This document shows positions 50,621-60,079 of a stretch of DNA of 64,000 nt, one piece after another. The notes under the pieces are model-generated. The model made no database searches. It saw nothing but the letters and a program-made list of their open reading frames with translations, and had not been told where the DNA came from. The DNA comes from Ferruginibacter sp. (GTDB taxonomy: Bacteria > Bacteroidota > Bacteroidia > Chitinophagales > Chitinophagaceae): NCBI GenBank assembly GCA_019638485.1, contig JAHBTP010000002.1:186001-250000 (forward strand), given 5' to 3'. The translations under genes were made by a program, and so were the position numbers. Numbering within the stretch: position 1 is the first letter of the stretch; each line of letters opens with the position of its first letter.

Positions 50621-52480
50621 TTAATGAGAATATAACAGTCCGGCAGACAGGTAACGCCAGTCGAAATTGTTTGCTTCGTGTTCATTCATAGGAACTACTT
50701 TTTTATTTAGTACCTCAGGTATTAATAGTTGGTTATTAACCAATGCCCTTTTGCATTCATGTATTAAATCTCCCAGTCTCTTATCTTCCATCCACTTTTT
50801 TTGTGGAGGTTCAAATCCTACCTTATTGGTGCGCCATGTTATTTTTTCCGGAAGTTTATTCTCCATTGTTTTCCTTAATATCCATTTGGTAAAACCATTA
50901 TTGATTTTAAATGAAGAGGGAAGAGAAAATATAAATGACACTAAGTGATGTTGCAAAAATGGGAATCGGGCTTCTATTCCGTGGGCTGCAGCATTTCTGT
51001 CTGCATAGCGAAGCAATTCTTCAAGTCCATTACACATGGTGTTGAAGTATAGGATGTCGTTAAGCTTGGTGATTATAGGTTTATCTACGCCTTCCCATTC
51101 CCGCCCTTTGGATTGAAGAATAAGTGATTTGTTGATGTATGGATGGTTTATTATTCTTTTGTACTCGGCTTTTTCAAGTGCGATAGCAACATGTGAGGGT
51201 AAGAATGCCGCGATAATATTTCGGATATCCCATTTTATTTGAATATTGTTTTCAGCAAGAAACTTTCTTTCTTTTGAAAATTTGCCGAATCGGTGATGAC
51301 TTAAAACTTCTTGCAAAAACCAGTGAATATATTTATGATACCCTGCTAAAGATTCATCTGCTCCCTGACCATCAAGTACAACCTTTATTTCGTGCTGCCG
51401 TGCTAGTTCAAGTATCCGATATTGGGCATATATTCCTGAGGATGGAAAGGGCTCTTCCTGATGCCATGATATTTTTATGAGGTCGCGGATTAGTTCTTCA
51501 GCAGTAGGTGTTACGGTATAGTTTTGTACGTTGGTTTGGGAAATAAGTTGTTGAATATAGGATGTTTCGTCTTTCTCAAATTCTGGAAAAACGGCTGAAA
51601 ATGTTTTTAGATTATTTGAGCTTTTTGTTATTTCGTTTGCAAGAGTTACAATGGTGGAGCTATCCAATCCTCCACTAAGATTAAAGCCAATAGGCATATC
51701 ACTTCTTAAACGAAGCCGGATGGAAGATTCAAGCATTTCTGCCAAGTGCATTGAAGCCTGCTCGAATGAAATATCCTGTGTGTATTGCTTATCAATATTA
51801 AAATAAGCAGTTGTTTCCAACTTATTGTTGTAAAGTTGATAGGATAAATAATGTGCTGGCGGAAGTGATAATAACCCGGGATAAAAAGTTTGAGATTTGT
51901 TTGATGGATTCTGCACATAACCCAAAGTAATATAATTGAGCATCATTCTTTCTTCCGGTTTATTGGAAAAACCCAGGCTCCACAAGGCTTTCATTTCACT
52001 TGCAAAATAAAAAGCTTCCTGTCTTTGTGCGTAATAAAAAGGCTTTTCACCAAATCTGTCACGTGCTGCAAAAAATACTTTTTCTTTCTCATCCCAAATG
52101 GCAAAAGCAAACATGCCATCAAACAGAGATAAGCATTTTTCTTGGTAACAATCATAAGCGGCAAGTATTACTTCTGTATCAGATTGTGTAGCAAATGAAT
52201 AACCTTGCTTAAGCAGACTAGCTTTAATTTCACGATAGTTGTAAATGCATCCATTGTAAGTTATGGTGTATCGTTGTAAAAAATGCATGGGTTGCGCCGA
52301 TAGAGCAGAAGGATCAATAATGCCTAACCTACGATGCCCCATTCCTATGGAGCCTTCCTTATTAATCCATACTCCCTCTCCGTCAGGCCCACGGTGAGCC
52401 AAACGATCAATCATCTTTTTTATGTCATTAGCCTGTACTAATTCTGGATTGGTTGATATAATACCGGCAATGCCACACAT
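50621..52480 (-). CDS. asnB: Asparagine synthetase (glutamine-hydrolysing)
   Basis: The 619-residue protein begins MCGIAGIISTNPE (N-terminal nucleophile Cys after Met removal) and has the class II glutamine amidotransferase half (RLAHRGPDGEGVW, NGCIYNYREIK, AFAIWDEKEKVFFAARDRFGEKPFYY) and the synthetase half with the PPi loop NLSGGLDSST (about 265-274) and GQGADE. It converts aspartate, glutamine and ATP to asparagine. Members of this family also amidate cell-surface sugars, but no sugar genes are nearby. The gap to the upstream DUF2911 gene is 10 bases. Confidence 0.94.
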   Translation of the reverse strand: MCGIAGIISTNPELVQANDIKKMIDRLAHRGPDGEGVWINKEGSIGMGHRRLGIIDPSALSAQPMHFLQRYTITYNGCIYNYREIKASLLKQGYSFATQSDTEVILAAYDCYQEKCLSLFDGMFAFAIWDEKEKVFFAARDRFGEKPFYYAQRQEAFYFASEMKALWSLGFSNKPEERMMLNYITLGYVQNPSNKSQTFYPGLLSLPPAHYLSYQLYNNKLETTAYFNIDKQYTQDISFEQASMHLAEMLESSIRLRLRSDMPIGFNLSGGLDSSTIVTLANEITKSSNNLKTFSAVFPEFEKDETSYIQQLISQTNVQNYTVTPTAEELIRDLIKISWHQEEPFPSSGIYAQYRILELARQHEIKVVLDGQGADESLAGYHKYIHWFLQEVLSHHRFGKFSKERKFLAENNIQIKWDIRNIIAAFLPSHVAIALEKAEYKRIINHPYINKSLILQSKGREWEGVDKPIITKLNDILYFNTMCNGLEELLRYADRNAAAHGIEARFPFLQHHLVSFIFSLPSSFKINNGFTKWILRKTMENKLPEKITWRTNKVGFEPPQKKWMEDKRLGDLIHECKRALVNNQLLIPEVLNKKVVPMNEHEANNFDWRYLSAGLLYSH

Positions 52481-52490
52481 GGAAAATAGG

Positions 52491-53129
52491 TTAAGATTTT
52501 TTTTGAATAGGGAGTAATAGTTTCACACTGTCCCAGGCTATCACTAAGTTTGTTTTTCCTTCTGTTGATTGTTGAAACACCATGGTAAAATCTTCGATGA
52601 CCTTTTCACTAATAGTAACGGGTACCTCTACACGAAGAATATCTTTGGTAGAGTCTATTTGTAGCCCCCATGAATAAATATTGCTGTTGAATGCTATTAT
52701 CCAACTTTTTTCACCAGGAATAGCATACATGGTATAACGGCCGGGAGAAAGAGTTTTTCCGCTTATTTCTAAAGGCATATAACTTTCAAATTCTGTGGAT
52801 TCATTAGCTCCTAATCGCCACGGAATATTATAACGACATAGAAAAGTACTATCATTACCAAATATTTTTCTCCCTTTTTTGTGTGGACGACTGTATATAA
52901 CTCGCGCTATAGGTGTGGGTGCATTGGTATGATTAATTTTTAAAAATGGATAATCAGCAGGCCAGTAAATCATATCCATAGGTGATTGATCTAACGAAGC
53001 GTAAGGGTTTCTCTCGGTTATTGGTTGAGGAGAGATATTCTGAATGTTCTCACTGGGCTGTTTATGTGTATCAGTGCAGGAGATTAAGCCGGTGAGAAGT
53101 AATAAACTGGTATAAAAAAATATTTTCAT
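52491..53129 (-). CDS. DUF2911-family lipoprotein
   Basis: The ~213-residue protein has a lipoprotein signal (FFYTSLLLLTGLISCTD) and a DUF2911 domain: SPMDMIYWPADYPFLKI, ARVIYSRPHKKGRKIFGN, PWRLGANESTEFESYMPLEISGKTLSPGRYTMYAIPGEKSWIIAFN, and a C-terminal FTMVFQQSTEGKTNLVIAWDSVKLLLPI. The function is unknown. A start at 53129 is chosen because the lipobox then fits. It is a paralog of the gene 11 bases upstream, probably by duplication, with the difference that this copy is lipidated. Confidence 0.88.
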   Translation of the reverse strand: MKIFFYTSLLLLTGLISCTDTHKQPSENIQNISPQPITERNPYASLDQSPMDMIYWPADYPFLKINHTNAPTPIARVIYSRPHKKGRKIFGNDSTFLCRYNIPWRLGANESTEFESYMPLEISGKTLSPGRYTMYAIPGEKSWIIAFNSNIYSWGLQIDSTKDILRVEVPVTISEKVIEDFTMVFQQSTEGKTNLVIAWDSVKLLLPIQKKS

Positions 53130-53140
53130 GCTATATAATA

Positions 53141-53698
53141 TTATAGGGAAAAGGAAATGCTTGTACCTATCCCATCCCACGCAAACAAAAGATTAAAACC
53201 ATTTTTATCAGGCTCGAATGCAGCAGTAAAATACTCAGCAAGCGTTTCTCGCTTTTCCGTAGGAGCTTCTATTCTCACAATGTCTTTTTGTTTGTCATAT
53301 TTAAAGGTGCCCCATGTATCGGTTTCTTTATTTATTATTATGGTCCATTTTTCTTCATCCGGAATTGCATATAGTGTATATCGGCCTCTTTTTATTTTTG
53401 TATGATTTACTGTTACGGGTACAAAGAATTCAATTTCTGTTGCTTCATTTGCGCCAAGTCGCCATATCTTATTATATTCAATGAGATTGCCAAATATTTC
53501 TCGTCCGTTTTTTAATGGGCGGCTATAAATTATTCTTGCAACCGCTGGGCCTTTTGCTTTTCCCTGAATTTTAAGTAAGGGATAATCAACCGGGAAGTAA
53601 GCAATATCTAAGGGTGATTTGTCAATTGGTATTTCTTGGGCCGGAGAAGGAGTAGCAAATGATAAGCAAATTATTAGTATAGAAAATATATTCTTCAT
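53141..53698 (-). CDS. DUF2911-family periplasmic protein
   Basis: The 185-residue protein has a cleavable signal (ILIICLSFATPSPAQ) and no lipobox. The DUF2911 core is IDKSPLDIAYFPVDYPLLKI, ARIIYSRPLKNGREIFGN, IWRLGANEATEIEFFVPVTV, YTLYAIPDEEKWTIIIN. It is a soluble counterpart of the neighbouring lipoprotein, sharing the same order of motifs. Function unknown; a role in envelope carbohydrate binding is sometimes proposed for this fold but cannot be shown here. The pair lies in a minus-strand run with acpH-like and asnB. Confidence 0.88.
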   Translation of the reverse strand: MKNIFSILIICLSFATPSPAQEIPIDKSPLDIAYFPVDYPLLKIQGKAKGPAVARIIYSRPLKNGREIFGNLIEYNKIWRLGANEATEIEFFVPVTVNHTKIKRGRYTLYAIPDEEKWTIIINKETDTWGTFKYDKQKDIVRIEAPTEKRETLAEYFTAAFEPDKNGFNLLFAWDGIGTSISFSL

Positions 53699-53726
53699 TT
53701 TCCAAAGATAAGAAGACGTTGATTTT

Positions 53727-54311
53727 TTATTTCTTTAAAAAAAGGAGGACATGATTATTTATATCAGGAAAAAATGCATCATACCCGATTTTTAAAAGAG
53801 ACTTGTTTTGTTTAAAAATGGTAAAGGCGTCATCTATTTGATTAATAAATCTCGCGCGTCGCATTAGCCCTGTAAAACTCTGTTCTATACCCTCGTCAAA
53901 CCGGTAGTGATATAACCAATTTTGCTCGCACATTCGAGAAAACATGAATTCAAATTTCTCAGGAAAATAAGATTTACGTGTTGAGAGTTGATTATAGATG
54001 TGTTGAGTGAAATCAAAAAACACCCCTTCATTATTAAATAATTTTACATCATTGGCGAGGAAGTGGTCATACACAATATCAACAAATGCTCCTGAATATA
54101 AGCCATACATTGGCCTGAATAATGATTTTATTTTCTTTGTCGCCTCATGGGTGTCAGTAAATGCATCAATACTTCGATGCAATTCTATTCCTCTTCGGAT
54201 TGTATCAGGATAATTGTATTTTTTATTTCCTTTTACAAAATCCCCTATCATGTTGCCCGTTAGTATATCTGCGTTTCCAAGCGATAAATATGCGTGCGCT
54301 AAAAGGTTCAC
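53727..54311 (-). CDS. Acyl-carrier-protein phosphodiesterase-like protein (AcpH/DUF479)
   Basis: The 194-residue helical protein matches AcpH: MNLLAHAYLSLGNADILTGNMIGDFVKGN at the start, IRRGIELHRSIDAFTDTHEATKKIKSLF, then SGAFVDIVYDHFLAND, with several conserved His/Asp for metal binding. AcpH removes the 4'-phosphopantetheine arm of acyl carrier protein in the cytoplasm. The motifs fit the HD-like fold of the family. It lies 28 bases upstream of the first DUF2911 gene on the same strand. Confidence 0.88.
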   Translation of the reverse strand: MNLLAHAYLSLGNADILTGNMIGDFVKGNKKYNYPDTIRRGIELHRSIDAFTDTHEATKKIKSLFRPMYGLYSGAFVDIVYDHFLANDVKLFNNEGVFFDFTQHIYNQLSTRKSYFPEKFEFMFSRMCEQNWLYHYRFDEGIEQSFTGLMRRARFINQIDDAFTIFKQNKSLLKIGYDAFFPDINNHVLLFLKK

Positions 54312-54385
54312 TTTTCCAAAGTTAGTAATAAGGAGCTAACCTGTTAAAGAAGATTCAGTAAAAGTGGGTTATGTTTATATTGTTG

Positions 54386-55819
54386 CTATGGTGCAATCTT
54401 CTCTTTTTTCAGCCATTGATAAATAATGTTAAGCACATCCGGCGAAATGGTTTCATCTAAAGTGCTGTATTCTTGTATGCTGCATAATTTGCAAGATTGG
54501 AAGAGGTGGTTTACATTGTCTATTATTTTTACTTCGTAAGATGTGCTCTTCCCTTTGGCAAGTGTTTGTTTAATTCCGGATGTGTTGGATTGGGCAAGTA
54601 CTTGTATGTCTTTGCTTCCGTTTAAGGCAAGAATTTTGGCCTTCACATTTTTTAATGTTGGTTGCGGATTATAAGAGAGGAAATTTTTCATCCAGGGAGA
54701 ACTTGTCTCTTTTATTAATTGTGTAATTAAGTTTTCTCTTAAAGCCTCAGTAGAAAGTTGTAACACCATTAAAACGGCTTTTTCCTGCTGTTGCGCCCAG
54801 TGTGTTGAAAGGGCAAGAAGGTTTGTGTATAAGGAGGACTCATCAGTTTTATTGGTGATAATTTTATTAATCATTTGTTTGTATAACTCTCCATAGGCAT
54901 TAGCCGCTTTTTCACTTATACCCATTGAGCGCTGTATAGCAATATTTTGTTCGGTCATTAAATCTACAATAGGAATACCGGGGGCTGCTAAGAGAATTAT
55001 GAAATGTATATCAGGATTATTTTCTGCAACTATGGGAGCTATCATTCCGCCTTCACTATGTCCTATAAGCCCAATCTGTGCTGAATTTATTTCCGGTAAA
55101 GTTTTTAAATACTGCAGAGCGGCCTCTGCATCGTGAGCAAAATCCTCAGTTGTAGCTGTACTGAAATTGCCGGTTGATTGTCCGGTTCCCCGATCGTCAT
55201 AGCGTAATACTGCGAATCCCTTTCGGGTAAAATAATCTGCAATTACTGCAAAAGGCTTATGCCCAAATATTGTTTCGTCACGGTCTTGAGGGCCACTTCC
55301 GCTAATAAGGATAAATGCAGGGTACGCCTCCCTGTTAGTATTTCCCGGTATCGTTAAAGTTCCTGATAATTGAATATTGTCCTTTGTGTTATTAAAGAAG
55401 ACTTCCTTTTCTGTATATGGAAATGGAGGTTGTGGTGTTTGTGGACGAGTTGGCTCTTTTATTTCAACTCCTTTTTGAATTCGGTGTAATGTAAGTGGGA
55501 AGCTTATGCCTTGATTCATTTCTCCTATTATGGTAGAATCATTTATAAGCTGGCCTTTATAAGATAAGTTGAATTGCTTTGCATGTAAGAAAATACTATC
55601 ATTTTCAATAATTGTTTCATTAATTTTTAGGCCAAATGCAGATTGATCCGGGCTATCAAAGGTGCTTTGCAGTGTATTTTCCGGGTTGTTAGTTATGTGA
55701 AAAACGATACGTAGGTTGGCCATTTCAATTTTGCCTTGCCATGAGCCTTTAAACGGAGATTGAGAAAAAATGGTGATTGGAAAAAATAATAAGCACCATA
55801 GGATGACCTTCCTTTTCAT
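54386..55819 (-). CDS. Secreted alpha/beta hydrolase with N-terminal lipocalin-like domain
   Basis: The 477-residue protein has a signal peptide (MKRKVILWCLLFFPITIFSQ) and an N-terminal beta-rich domain of ~120 residues (GSWQGKIEMANLRIVFHI, DSPDQSAFGLKINETIIEN). The alpha/beta hydrolase domain follows, with GSGPQDRDETIFGH, RYDDRGTGQS, the nucleophile GHSEGG (about residue 252), an acid in NGSKDIQV, and NVNHLFQ near the C-terminus. This layout is common in Bacteroidota hydrolases of unknown substrate. It probably acts in the periplasm. Confidence 0.88.
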   Translation of the reverse strand: MKRKVILWCLLFFPITIFSQSPFKGSWQGKIEMANLRIVFHITNNPENTLQSTFDSPDQSAFGLKINETIIENDSIFLHAKQFNLSYKGQLINDSTIIGEMNQGISFPLTLHRIQKGVEIKEPTRPQTPQPPFPYTEKEVFFNNTKDNIQLSGTLTIPGNTNREAYPAFILISGSGPQDRDETIFGHKPFAVIADYFTRKGFAVLRYDDRGTGQSTGNFSTATTEDFAHDAEAALQYLKTLPEINSAQIGLIGHSEGGMIAPIVAENNPDIHFIILLAAPGIPIVDLMTEQNIAIQRSMGISEKAANAYGELYKQMINKIITNKTDESSLYTNLLALSTHWAQQQEKAVLMVLQLSTEALRENLITQLIKETSSPWMKNFLSYNPQPTLKNVKAKILALNGSKDIQVLAQSNTSGIKQTLAKGKSTSYEVKIIDNVNHLFQSCKLCSIQEYSTLDETISPDVLNIIYQWLKKEKIAP

Positions 55820-55888
55820 GTGATAAAATTAAATAGAAAGATAATAGTTCAGGTATTTTATTAAAAAGCGCACACCCGTATAATTCAT

Positions 55889-55896
55889 TACTTTTG
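55889..55896 (+). promoter_or_regulatory. -7 box of the deoxyhypusine-synthase-like gene
   Basis: TACTTTTG (TAnnTTTG) ends 14 bases before the ATG at 55911. No standard -33 is visible. Confidence 0.5.
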
Positions 55897-55910
55897 CAAA
55901 AAATTTAGAA

Positions 55911-56885
55911 ATGAAAGAGGGACCGGTTTCAGCATTTATACAGCATCATTATCGCCATTTTAACGCTGCTGCTTTAATGGATGCAGCAAAAGGATATGTG
56001 GCGCACTTAGATGAAGGGGGCAAGATGATGATTACGCTTGCAGGTGCTATGAGTACAGCAGAGTTGGGACTGAGCCTTGCAGAAATGATTAGACAGGATA
56101 AGGTGTCAATTATCAGTTGCACAGGCGCTAATCTTGAAGAAGATATAATGAATTTGGTGGCACATACGCATTACAAGCGAGTTCCACATTACCGCGATTT
56201 AAGCCCGAAAGAAGAATGGGAGTTATTAGAAAATCACTATAACCGCGTAACAGATACTTGTATTCCCGAAGAAGAAGCTTTTAGACGATTGCAAAAACAT
56301 ATTCATAAAATTTGGAAGGATGCTGATGATAGCGGTGAGCGTTATTTTCCGCATGAGTATATGTATAAAATGCTGCTAAGCGGAGTGCTGGAACAGCATT
56401 ATGAAATTGACCCCAAAAACAGTTGGATGCTTGCAGCCGCACAGAAAAACATTCCGATAGTTGTTCCGGGTTGGGAAGATAGCACCATGGGAAATATTTT
56501 TGCTTCTTATGTAATTAAAAAAGAATTAAAGGCTTCTACTATGAAGAGCGGTATTGAATATATGGCATGGCTGGCAGATTGGTATCGCCATAATTCAGGA
56601 GGAAAGGGTGTTGGTTTTTTCCAAATTGGTGGTGGAATAGCCGGAGATTTTCCAATTTGCGTGGTGCCTATGATGTATCAGGATTTAGAATGGCAGGATG
56701 TTCCCTTTTGGAGCTATTTCTGCCAGATTTCTGATTCAACTACATCCTATGGTTCGTATTCAGGAGCGGTGCCAAATGAAAAAATTACCTGGGGAAAATT
56801 AGATATCAATACACCAAAATTTATTGTAGAAAGCGATGCAACCATTGTTGCACCACTCATTTTTGCCTGGATTCTTGGCTGGTAA
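55911..56885 (+). CDS. Deoxyhypusine synthase-family protein
   Basis: The 324-residue protein matches the deoxyhypusine synthase (DHS) family: LAGAMSTAELGLSLAEMI, ISCTGANLEEDIMNLVAHTHY, VPGWEDSTMGNIFASYV, FQIGGGIAGDFPICVVPMM, SGAVPNEKITWGKLD, and SDATIVAPLIFAWILGW. The TWGK lysine (about residue 296) corresponds to the catalytic Lys of eukaryotic DHS (SWGK). Bacteria have EF-P instead of eIF5A, so the substrate here is unclear. Possibilities include homospermidine- or other polyamine-forming activity. No polyamine gene is adjacent. Confidence 0.9.
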   Translation: MKEGPVSAFIQHHYRHFNAAALMDAAKGYVAHLDEGGKMMITLAGAMSTAELGLSLAEMIRQDKVSIISCTGANLEEDIMNLVAHTHYKRVPHYRDLSPKEEWELLENHYNRVTDTCIPEEEAFRRLQKHIHKIWKDADDSGERYFPHEYMYKMLLSGVLEQHYEIDPKNSWMLAAAQKNIPIVVPGWEDSTMGNIFASYVIKKELKASTMKSGIEYMAWLADWYRHNSGGKGVGFFQIGGGIAGDFPICVVPMMYQDLEWQDVPFWSYFCQISDSTTSYGSYSGAVPNEKITWGKLDINTPKFIVESDATIVAPLIFAWILGW

Positions 56886-56935
56886 GCATAAAAGAACTTC
56901 CGCAAAGGAAGGGCGTTGTAAAAGCTGCTAAGATT

Positions 56936-58504
56936 TTAATATCTAGTGTCTGTAGGAATGGGCTTATCTCGCTTTAGTAAATCCTCTCTATTTGCCATTT
57001 CCCAGGCTGTGTGGAAAATCATTTGAGCGCGTTTTTCATAAACAGGCCAATTGATTTTGTCCACTGTATCAGTAGGTTTGTGGTAATCACTTTGCAGCAT
57101 ACCATCATAAAAGAATAATACCGGCACACCCTTGCGTGCAAAATTGTAGTGGTCGCTACGAAAATAAATTCTGTTTGGATCCTTAGGGTCGTCAAATTTA
57201 TAATCAAGCACAAGTTTAGTGTACCTATTGTTTACTTCTTCATTAATAACAGGAAGATCGGTGCTGATTTTATCATGGCCTACCACATACACATAATCTG
57301 TAAGTGTGTCTTGTCTTTCTGTATCGTTTCTCCCAATCATGTCAATATTCAAATCAACCGAGGTTTTTTCTAAAGGAAGCAAAGGGTTTTCTGAATAGTA
57401 TTCACTCCCCCATAACCCTCTTTCTTCACCGCTAACGGTCATAAAAACAACACTTCTACGAGGTCCGCTTCCTTCTGCTTTTGCCTTGGCAAATGATTGA
57501 GCAATGTTCATGACTGCCACGGTTCCGCTACCATCATCATCAGCACCATAATATATTTTTCCGTTACGTATTCCGAGGTGATCATAATGAGCGGTAACAA
57601 AGATATATTCCTCCTTTTTATCACTTCCCTCTACCATGCCGATAACATTTGAAGAATTAACAATGGTTTGCTCCTCAGTATATTTAAAAGTTGTCTTTAT
57701 CTTTTTTTCTACTCTGTCATTATTTGTAAAGGGTTCAGATTTCCGAGCTTTCGCAATTAATGAATTGCTTCCAAAGAGTTGCTCAGCAAACCCGGTAGTG
57801 ATTAAGGCATAATTTACTGCTTCATCTTTATTGGTATGCGGGAAGCTTAAATCAGTAACCTTAGCGGATTGAATGTATTTGTCTGAAAAATTTTCTATAG
57901 TTGGAGATATTACCAAGGCTCCGGCAGCACCTTTTTGAGCAGCTAATGCTAATTTTTTTCTTAAACCGGGGAAGGTCCATGTGGAGGGTCGGTTGGTATT
58001 ATTGATAATGTAGTTTTCCTTTTCTTTTGGCTCTCCTAAAAAGAAAATAACCGTTTTGCCTTTTACATCAATGTCTTTGTAATCATTGTATTTTTCGTCT
58101 TCAATTCCATATCCAATAAAAATCCAGGATTTGCTTGAAAACTCACCATTGTTATTAGCAATAGCCGGTATCACAAAATCCTTTCCAACTACGGCATTCC
58201 TTTTACTGAAAGAAAGAGAGCTAAAGGTCATACTATCTTTTATGAGTGGGAAGTATTGCCGATATCCTTCTGCGCCCGGAACGGTAGTAAGCCCCGTATT
58301 TTTAAAAAAGTTTTGGATGTATTCAGCAGCTTTTCTCTCACCCGGTGTGCCGGTACCTCGCCCTTCCATTTCGGCGCCGGCAATTATGGTTAAATGCTTC
58401 TGTAAAAAATCAGTATTGATATTTTGGGCATAGTGAGCAGATTTGTCCTGTGCTGTTACGGATAAACCGATAGTGCAGAGAAAAAAAAGGAATAAAAGTC
58501 GCAT
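56936..58504 (-). CDS. M28-family zinc metallopeptidase with PA domain
   Basis: The 522-residue protein has a signal peptide (FLFFLCTIGLSVTAQ), an N-terminal EMEGRGTGTPGERKAAEYIQNFF block, a protease-associated insert (about 100-220), and the M28 zinc core: VTAHYDHLG, GADDDGSGTVAVMN, SGEERGLWGSEYY, NIDMIGRND, and a late RSDHYNFARKGVPVLFFYDG. These supply the two-zinc ligands. It should be a secreted aminopeptidase or carboxypeptidase of the M28 group. Confidence 0.92.
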   Translation of the reverse strand: MRLLFLFFLCTIGLSVTAQDKSAHYAQNINTDFLQKHLTIIAGAEMEGRGTGTPGERKAAEYIQNFFKNTGLTTVPGAEGYRQYFPLIKDSMTFSSLSFSKRNAVVGKDFVIPAIANNNGEFSSKSWIFIGYGIEDEKYNDYKDIDVKGKTVIFFLGEPKEKENYIINNTNRPSTWTFPGLRKKLALAAQKGAAGALVISPTIENFSDKYIQSAKVTDLSFPHTNKDEAVNYALITTGFAEQLFGSNSLIAKARKSEPFTNNDRVEKKIKTTFKYTEEQTIVNSSNVIGMVEGSDKKEEYIFVTAHYDHLGIRNGKIYYGADDDGSGTVAVMNIAQSFAKAKAEGSGPRRSVVFMTVSGEERGLWGSEYYSENPLLPLEKTSVDLNIDMIGRNDTERQDTLTDYVYVVGHDKISTDLPVINEEVNNRYTKLVLDYKFDDPKDPNRIYFRSDHYNFARKGVPVLFFYDGMLQSDYHKPTDTVDKINWPVYEKRAQMIFHTAWEMANREDLLKRDKPIPTDTRY

Positions 58505-58578
58505 CTTATTTTGGGTGAATGATTAAAAAGAAGGTAGAAGAATTATTTATATAACGGTTAGAAATACACGAATTATGA

Positions 58579-59028
58579 TTAACAAGGGATTTTGTTAACT
58601 CTGTTAATATGCCTCCCACCTTCAAATGGAGTTTGCATAAAAATATTGATCATCTTTTCTGCATCACCTTCACGTATAAAACGTGCAGGAATACAAATGA
58701 TATTGGCGTTATTATGTTTACGGGCTAGTGCAGCCAATTCTTCTCCCCAACAAATAGCGGCTCGTATTCCGTGGTGTTTATTTGCGGTAATGGCAACTCC
58801 GTTTCCGCTTCCACATAATAAAATACCGAATGCCGCTTCTCCGTTTTCGACCGCAGAGGCTACCGGATGAGCAAAGTCGGGATAATCTACAGAATCTGTT
58901 GAATGTGTACCAAAATCCTTATACGGTAAGTTTTCTCCTTCCAAAAATGAAATGAGATCCTCTTTTCTTTCAAAGCCTGCGTGGTCACTACCAATGGCAA
59001 CAGGAAGAGATTTATCAAAAACGTACAT
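58579..59028 (-). CDS. rpiB: Ribose-5-phosphate isomerase B
   Basis: The 149-residue protein has the RpiB/LacAB motifs SDHAGFERK (14-22), YPDFAHPVA, and the anion-hole GILLCGSGNGVAITANK with Cys72 and GSGNG 73-77. The later segment GIRAAICWGEELAALARKHNNANIICIPARFI is conserved. It interconverts ribose-5-phosphate and ribulose-5-phosphate in the pentose phosphate pathway. It lies 73 bases downstream of tatC, on the same strand. Confidence 0.95.
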   Translation of the reverse strand: MYVFDKSLPVAIGSDHAGFERKEDLISFLEGENLPYKDFGTHSTDSVDYPDFAHPVASAVENGEAAFGILLCGSGNGVAITANKHHGIRAAICWGEELAALARKHNNANIICIPARFIREGDAEKMINIFMQTPFEGGRHINRVNKIPC

Positions 59029-59101
59029 AATTAATTTTTTTGTATAGATAAAGTTAGGAAATGAAATACTGGATTACACCTGCAGTATGTTAAAAAGGAT
59101 A

Positions 59102-59989
59102 TTAACTCCATTCGGTATTTTCTTCTTTTTTCTTCTGTTTCTCAATTCTGCTGGCAAGTAACACGCTGAGTTCAAAAAGTAATAGCAGAGGAACGGCTAC
59201 CAATGCCTGACTGGTCCAATCGGGTGAAGGTGTAATTACTGCCGCCAATACTAGAATAATTATAAATGAATATCGCCGTGTCTTTTTAAGAAAGGTTCCG
59301 GTTAAAATACCAATTTTTGCCAGTACATAGGATATTACCGGAAGCTCAAATACAAGCCCACAACCTAATATTATATTGGTTATAGTGGAGATGTAATCAT
59401 CAAGGGTGGGGATGTATTGATAGGCGCCTGATTTGCCGAGAGAAAAATTTGCCAAAAAGTTGAATGTAAACGGAGCCAGTAAATAATAACCGAACGCAGC
59501 TCCGGCAAAAAAGAATAAGCTTATCCAAAATATAGCACCTCTTGAATAAGACACTTCCTTGGTATTTAAAGCAGGTTTAATAAAACGCCACAACTCCCAA
59601 AGAAGGTAAGGAAATGCAATAATAACCCCTCCTATAAATGAAATCGAAATAGCAGACATAAATGGCCCGCTAATCGTAGTTCCTAAAAGTTTTATATCTA
59701 CCGGTGGCATACACAACGCATCGTCCAAACCTGCCCAATGGCTAAAATCACAAAGGGCGCGATAAGAAATAAAACTGGAGCGAGCCGGCGCATAGATAAT
59801 ATTATCAAAAATCCAATCAATATAAATAAAGACACCAATTGCAGCAATCAACCACACAACAACTGCACGTACAATATGCCAACGTAATGCTTCAAGATGA
59901 TCTACAAAACTCATTTCATTATCATCCCTTGCCATCTTGTTTCTAAATGACTTAAAAAAGGTAGAGCGTGTAGATGAAGTAGATGCCAA
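59102..59989 (-). CDS. tatC: Sec-independent protein translocase subunit TatC
   Basis: The 295-residue protein has six transmembrane segments and the TatC signature: DDNEMSFVDHLEALRWHIVRAVVVWL at the N-terminus (with the conserved LEELR-like segment as HLEALRW), then AFPYLLWELWRFIKPAL and GCGLVFELPVISYVLAKIGI, and a periplasmic loop near 60-100. It is the twin-arginine signal receptor of the Tat pathway. TatA/B genes are not in this window. The -7 box at 60009-60016 gives a short leader. Confidence 0.94.
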   Translation of the reverse strand: MASTSSTRSTFFKSFRNKMARDDNEMSFVDHLEALRWHIVRAVVVWLIAAIGVFIYIDWIFDNIIYAPARSSFISYRALCDFSHWAGLDDALCMPPVDIKLLGTTISGPFMSAISISFIGGVIIAFPYLLWELWRFIKPALNTKEVSYSRGAIFWISLFFFAGAAFGYYLLAPFTFNFLANFSLGKSGAYQYIPTLDDYISTITNIILGCGLVFELPVISYVLAKIGILTGTFLKKTRRYSFIIILVLAAVITPSPDWTSQALVAVPLLLLFELSVLLASRIEKQKKKEENTEWS

Positions 59990-60008
59990 TTGTAAAAATT
60001 TACCGGCG

Positions 60009-60016
60009 CAAAGATA
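60009..60016 (-). promoter_or_regulatory. -7 box of tatC
   Basis: On the minus strand TATCTTTG (TAnnTTTG) ends 19 bases before the ATG of tatC at 59989. Confidence 0.5.
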
Positions 60017-60079
60017 ACATGGTAAGCTAAAATGAACACAGATTACTGTTCCATATAATTTCTTATCCTTGATACATAT

